Of a stretch of 16,697 bases of DNA, positions 13,771-16,697 are shown piece by piece. Each line of letters starts with the position of its first letter. The stretch's first letter is position 1. The notes beneath the pieces were generated by a model. The model had not been told where the DNA came from, did not search any database, and saw only the letters and a list, made by a program, of their open reading frames with translations. The DNA comes from Bacillota bacterium (GTDB taxonomy: Bacteria; Bacillota; Clostridia; Oscillospirales; Butyricicoccaceae), in contig JAUZPW010000006.1 in NCBI GenBank assembly GCA_030705725.1, forward strand, positions 1 to 16,697. Direction: 5' to 3'. A program made the translations under genes and the position numbers.

Positions 13771-16593
13771 ATGAGACGGTTAAAGTCTGCTTTGATGGCA
13801 GCTGCTGTTACAGCCCTTTTACTTATGGTCGGAACGGTCTCGGCGTTTGCCTGTACCGGCGTTTATATAGGCAAGGGAGTCTCCACCGACGGAAGTGCCA
13901 TGATAGCCCGAAGCGAGGACCAGACCCAGGGCGTCGTCAATAAACGCTTCCAGGTTGTAGCTCGCGTGGATAATAAAACGGGCCGCTATCTGGAGGTCTA
14001 CGGCGCGGGTACTAAGTTCGAACTGCCCGCCACAACGTATAAATACACCATGGTTCAGGATTATCAAGGGGCTTACGGCGATTACGCGGGCTGCTGCGTA
14101 AACGAAAACGGCGTCGCGGTCACCGCCACGGTAAGCTCTTCCGCAAATGCAGCGATCAAAGCCAACGATAAGCTCAATGGCGACGTTGAGGAAGCCATGA
14201 TAGCGAATTATGTCGCGTCCGTGGCCACCTCGGCCAAAGACGGCGTTCAAAAGCTCGGCGCGCTGATCGCCGCAAGGGGCTCGAACGAGTCTAACGTAAT
14301 AATGCTCGTCGACCAGAAAGAAGCCTGGTATATGGAAATGTACACGGGCCACCACTGGGCCGCCGTAAAAATGCCCGAGGACTGCGTCGCCGTGTATGGC
14401 AATAACTTCATGCTCGGCACAAATTACAATCCGAATGACCCCACCAGCTTTTTATGCTCCAAAGGGCTTTTCGATTATGTAAAGAACGTCGACGGCAAAG
14501 GAACCGATGTGGGCGTTTATGAAGAGGTTAACGGCGAAAAGAAACTTAACCTCGTAAAAACCTTTGGGAATAAGCCTCTGAGCGCCGGGAATCAGACCCG
14601 CAACTGGGGAGGCCACCACATCCTTGCTCCCTCCACCGCAGGCAGTTACGATGCCGACAAATACTACGACCTTTTTTATAAGCCTGATAAAAAAGTCTCC
14701 CCCACAGATGTGTTTTCCCTGATGCGCTATCGTCTTGAGGACACTAACCTTTACGGCCAACGCGGCATAGGGACCGAGATGTCCTCTCAGGTTCACGTGC
14801 TGCAGGTATTTTCCGATATGCCGGCGGAGTGCGACGCGCTGGAATGGATCTGCCTGGGCAACGCCGAGCACTCGGTGTTCGTGCCTAGCTGGTCCGGCAT
14901 AACGGACGTGCACGATACCTATAAAGCCGCTCAGAATAACGACTATAATGCGGCGGGCGCTTACTTCAAGTTCAAACAGATCTGCTCTCTCGCCGAGCAG
15001 AACAGGGACCGTTACGGAACGGGCGTCAGGAACATATGGAAGCTCTATGAAAACATGTTCTACGACTATCTTATGGACCACAAAGCAGACCTGCAAAAAA
15101 CCTACGAAAAAGACGGCAGGGCTGTCGGCGACGCGTATGTCACAAAACTCAGCAAAGATATGGCCGGGGTTGTGTTCGACCAGGCCGACAGGCTTTACAC
15201 AGACCTGCTTTACTACTCGATGTGGAATACGGGGCTTTTCAGCAATAAAACGCCAAACTTCGAGGGTAACGTTAACCTCACGGCTCTCGAGAAATTTTCC
15301 GATTTCAAGGTGAGCTGGGACGGCGGAAGCACGGCTTCCCTCAGTCAGGGCGGAAAAGACGTTTATTCTTTCGAAGTAGACCCCAAAAATTTGAAGTCGG
15401 ATACTAACTACGGCAATGCGATCTACACAATCACCGACGACACCAAGGGATATTATTATTCCGTACCCCAGAAAAATAATCTGTATGCCGCTTACACCCT
15501 CATAACAAACACCTGGAAAGATATCACCTCTTTCTCAATCAACGGTTACAGCGGCTATATTGATAATAGCAATTCGACAATAACCGTGTCTCTCAGAGGC
15601 AAAGCTGATCTTTCAAAATTGGCTCCGGTGATAGAATTCACCGGCAAATCCGTCAGCCCGGCTTCCGGAGAATCTGCGAATTTCACCGGCCCCGTTGTCT
15701 ATACCGTCACAAACGCAAACGGGCAAACCAAAAAATACACCGTCACAGTTTCAAAATCCAGCGGCGGCGGCGGTTCTGGAAGTTCCTCCAGCCCCAGCTC
15801 CAGCTTCACCGTCACAACTTCTGCCGGTGAAGGCGGAACGATCTCCGGCAGCGCCAAAAGCGTTGCAAGCGGCGACGATGTCGTCATAAAGATCAAGCCC
15901 GACAGTCTTTATAAAATCAAGGACGTCACGGTTGACGGCGTCAGCGTCTACTCAGATTTGGTCTTTGACGGCAATAGCGCCTCCTTTACTCTGAAGTCCG
16001 TCGCAAAAGACAAAACGGTAAAGGCAATATTCGAAAAACTGCCTGTCAGCGTTTCCGATGCCTTCACCGATATTTCCGGCCATTGGGCCCGGCAGTATAT
16101 TGACTACGTCGTCGGCAAGGGCCTCTTAACGGGCACCTCGGCTACTTCCTTCTCGCCCGAACTTTCCGTAAACCGCGCAATGATCGTAACGGTGCTGTGG
16201 CGTCTTGAAGGAAAGCCCTCGGCGACCGGTTCCGTTTCCTTCACAGATGTAAACGGCTCCGATTACTATCGCGACGCGGTTAACTGGGCTGTCGAAAAAG
16301 GTATCGTTAAGGGCCGTTCCGGCAGCATATTCGACCCCAATGCCGACGTAAGCCGTCAGGAGATTGCCGTTTTCCTTTTCCGCTACGCGTCTTATAAGGG
16401 TAAAGGTACGAATAAGACCGGCAATCTGTCCGGTTATTCAGATAATGGCTCGATCTCGGACTGGGCGCTCAGCGCGATGGATTCAGTTGTCGGCGGCGGT
16501 ATTATAACGGGCCGCGGCGCAAATACACTGGCTCCTTTGGGCAGCGCAAAGCGCGGCGAGTTCGCAGCAATGCTCTACCGTTACTGTAACTGA
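13771..16593 (+). CDS. Cell-wall-anchored C69-family dipeptidase with three SLH domains
   Basis: A 940-residue paralogue of the preceding protein. The signal peptide ends at SAFA before catalytic Cys28 (CTGVYIGKGVSTDGS). The dipeptidase domain runs to about 487 and is closely similar throughout. A divergent stalk-like part follows (about 488-580). Next is a beta-sandwich resembling DUF5018/cadherin-like domains (about 583-662, ITSFSINGYSGYID to KKYTVTV), then a Gly/Ser/Pro linker (663-678). An InlB-like bacterial repeat domain is at 679-755 (GEGGTISGSAK, YKIKDVTVDG). Three SLH domains end the protein (765-814, 824-874, 889-940), with motifs NRAM, SRQE and KRGE at the usual wall-polymer-binding position. 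SLH domains bind secondary cell-wall polymers, so the enzyme should be displayed on the surface. AAGGAGG precedes the ATG. A strong terminator follows. Confidence 0.92.
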   Translation: MRRLKSALMAAAVTALLLMVGTVSAFACTGVYIGKGVSTDGSAMIARSEDQTQGVVNKRFQVVARVDNKTGRYLEVYGAGTKFELPATTYKYTMVQDYQGAYGDYAGCCVNENGVAVTATVSSSANAAIKANDKLNGDVEEAMIANYVASVATSAKDGVQKLGALIAARGSNESNVIMLVDQKEAWYMEMYTGHHWAAVKMPEDCVAVYGNNFMLGTNYNPNDPTSFLCSKGLFDYVKNVDGKGTDVGVYEEVNGEKKLNLVKTFGNKPLSAGNQTRNWGGHHILAPSTAGSYDADKYYDLFYKPDKKVSPTDVFSLMRYRLEDTNLYGQRGIGTEMSSQVHVLQVFSDMPAECDALEWICLGNAEHSVFVPSWSGITDVHDTYKAAQNNDYNAAGAYFKFKQICSLAEQNRDRYGTGVRNIWKLYENMFYDYLMDHKADLQKTYEKDGRAVGDAYVTKLSKDMAGVVFDQADRLYTDLLYYSMWNTGLFSNKTPNFEGNVNLTALEKFSDFKVSWDGGSTASLSQGGKDVYSFEVDPKNLKSDTNYGNAIYTITDDTKGYYYSVPQKNNLYAAYTLITNTWKDITSFSINGYSGYIDNSNSTITVSLRGKADLSKLAPVIEFTGKSVSPASGESANFTGPVVYTVTNANGQTKKYTVTVSKSSGGGGSGSSSSPSSSFTVTTSAGEGGTISGSAKSVASGDDVVIKIKPDSLYKIKDVTVDGVSVYSDLVFDGNSASFTLKSVAKDKTVKAIFEKLPVSVSDAFTDISGHWARQYIDYVVGKGLLTGTSATSFSPELSVNRAMIVTVLWRLEGKPSATGSVSFTDVNGSDYYRDAVNWAVEKGIVKGRSGSIFDPNADVSRQEIAVFLFRYASYKGKGTNKTGNLSGYSDNGSISDWALSAMDSVVGGGIITGRGANTLAPLGSAKRGEFAAMLYRYCN

Positions 16594-16608
16594 AAAAAGC
16601 AAAAACGC

Positions 16609-16657
16609 AAAAGAGCTTGCGGTCCAGGAACAAAGTTCCGGGGCCGCAAGCTCTTTT
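16609..16657 (+). terminator. Intrinsic terminator of the dipeptidase genes
   Basis: A perfect 14-base stem (AAAAGAGCTTGCGG at 16609-16622 with CCGCAAGCTCTTTT at 16644-16657) encloses a second small hairpin GGAAC-AAA-GTTCC (16627-16639). The RNA ends in four U. The stem is A-rich on the left, so it may work on both strands. Confidence 0.85.
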
Positions 16658-16697
16658 CCCGTAATTATTCAATAAATATAATAATTTATGATAAAAA

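Noticed and set aside
1..16697. CRISPR arrays, insertion sequences, phage genes, tRNA genes
   Set aside because: No regularly spaced repeats, transposase or integrase motifs, terminal inverted repeats or tRNA-like cloverleafs were seen on either strand.

Overview
The window looks like chromosomal DNA from a Gram-positive clostridial bacterium, probably Oscillospirales-like. The evidence is strong AAGGAGG-type ribosome binding sites, AT-rich intergenic DNA with TTGACA/TATAAT promoters, a lipoprotein-type solute-binding protein, SLH-domain wall anchoring, and C69 dipeptidases with signal peptides. No phage, transposon, CRISPR array, tRNA or rRNA was seen. The genus cannot be named from this sequence.

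Left part (1-6584): the last 47 codons of a GGDEF-type protein on + meet a bidirectional terminator. Facing it is a tightly packed five-gene minus-strand operon. In transcription order it encodes a phosphotriesterase-family hydrolase or lactonase (5203-4259), a shikimate-dehydrogenase-like oxidoreductase (4244-3288), a D-2-hydroxyacid dehydrogenase (3291-2365), an FGGY sugar kinase (2338-818) and a cupin-type phosphoglucose isomerase-like protein (814-239). Just upstream on the same strand is a GntR/HutC regulator with a UTRA domain. Diverging from the regulator is a small VOC (glyoxalase-fold) protein. Nearly identical 14-base motifs (ACATARTTACATAA) sit just downstream of the -10 boxes of both the hydrolase operon and the VOC gene, so these are candidate operators of the GntR protein. 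The enzyme set suggests catabolism of a sugar, sugar lactone or sugar acid by phosphorylation, isomerisation, oxidation and lactone hydrolysis. I cannot match it to a named pathway.

Middle part (6603-11685): a minus-strand unit runs from a strong promoter. It encodes a polar amino-acid ABC importer (lipoprotein binding protein, two HisM/GlnP-type permeases, ATPase), followed by an aldo/keto reductase and a class 3 (Rhizobium etli-type) L-asparaginase. A stable hairpin after the binding-protein gene probably sets its higher expression. The unit is plausibly for amino-acid or amide uptake and deamidation.

Right part (11596-16697): a 374-base AT-rich divergent promoter region leads into two tandem + strand genes for secreted C69-family dipeptidases. 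They share a closely related catalytic domain but differ at the C-terminus. The first (585 aa) ends in a short stalk-like domain. The second (940 aa) adds a cadherin-like or DUF5018-like domain, a Gly/Ser linker, an InlB-like repeat domain and three SLH domains for cell-wall attachment. In both, the predicted signal peptidase site lies immediately before the catalytic Cys28. Outside dipeptide hydrolysis next to an amino-acid importer makes a coherent peptide-scavenging module.
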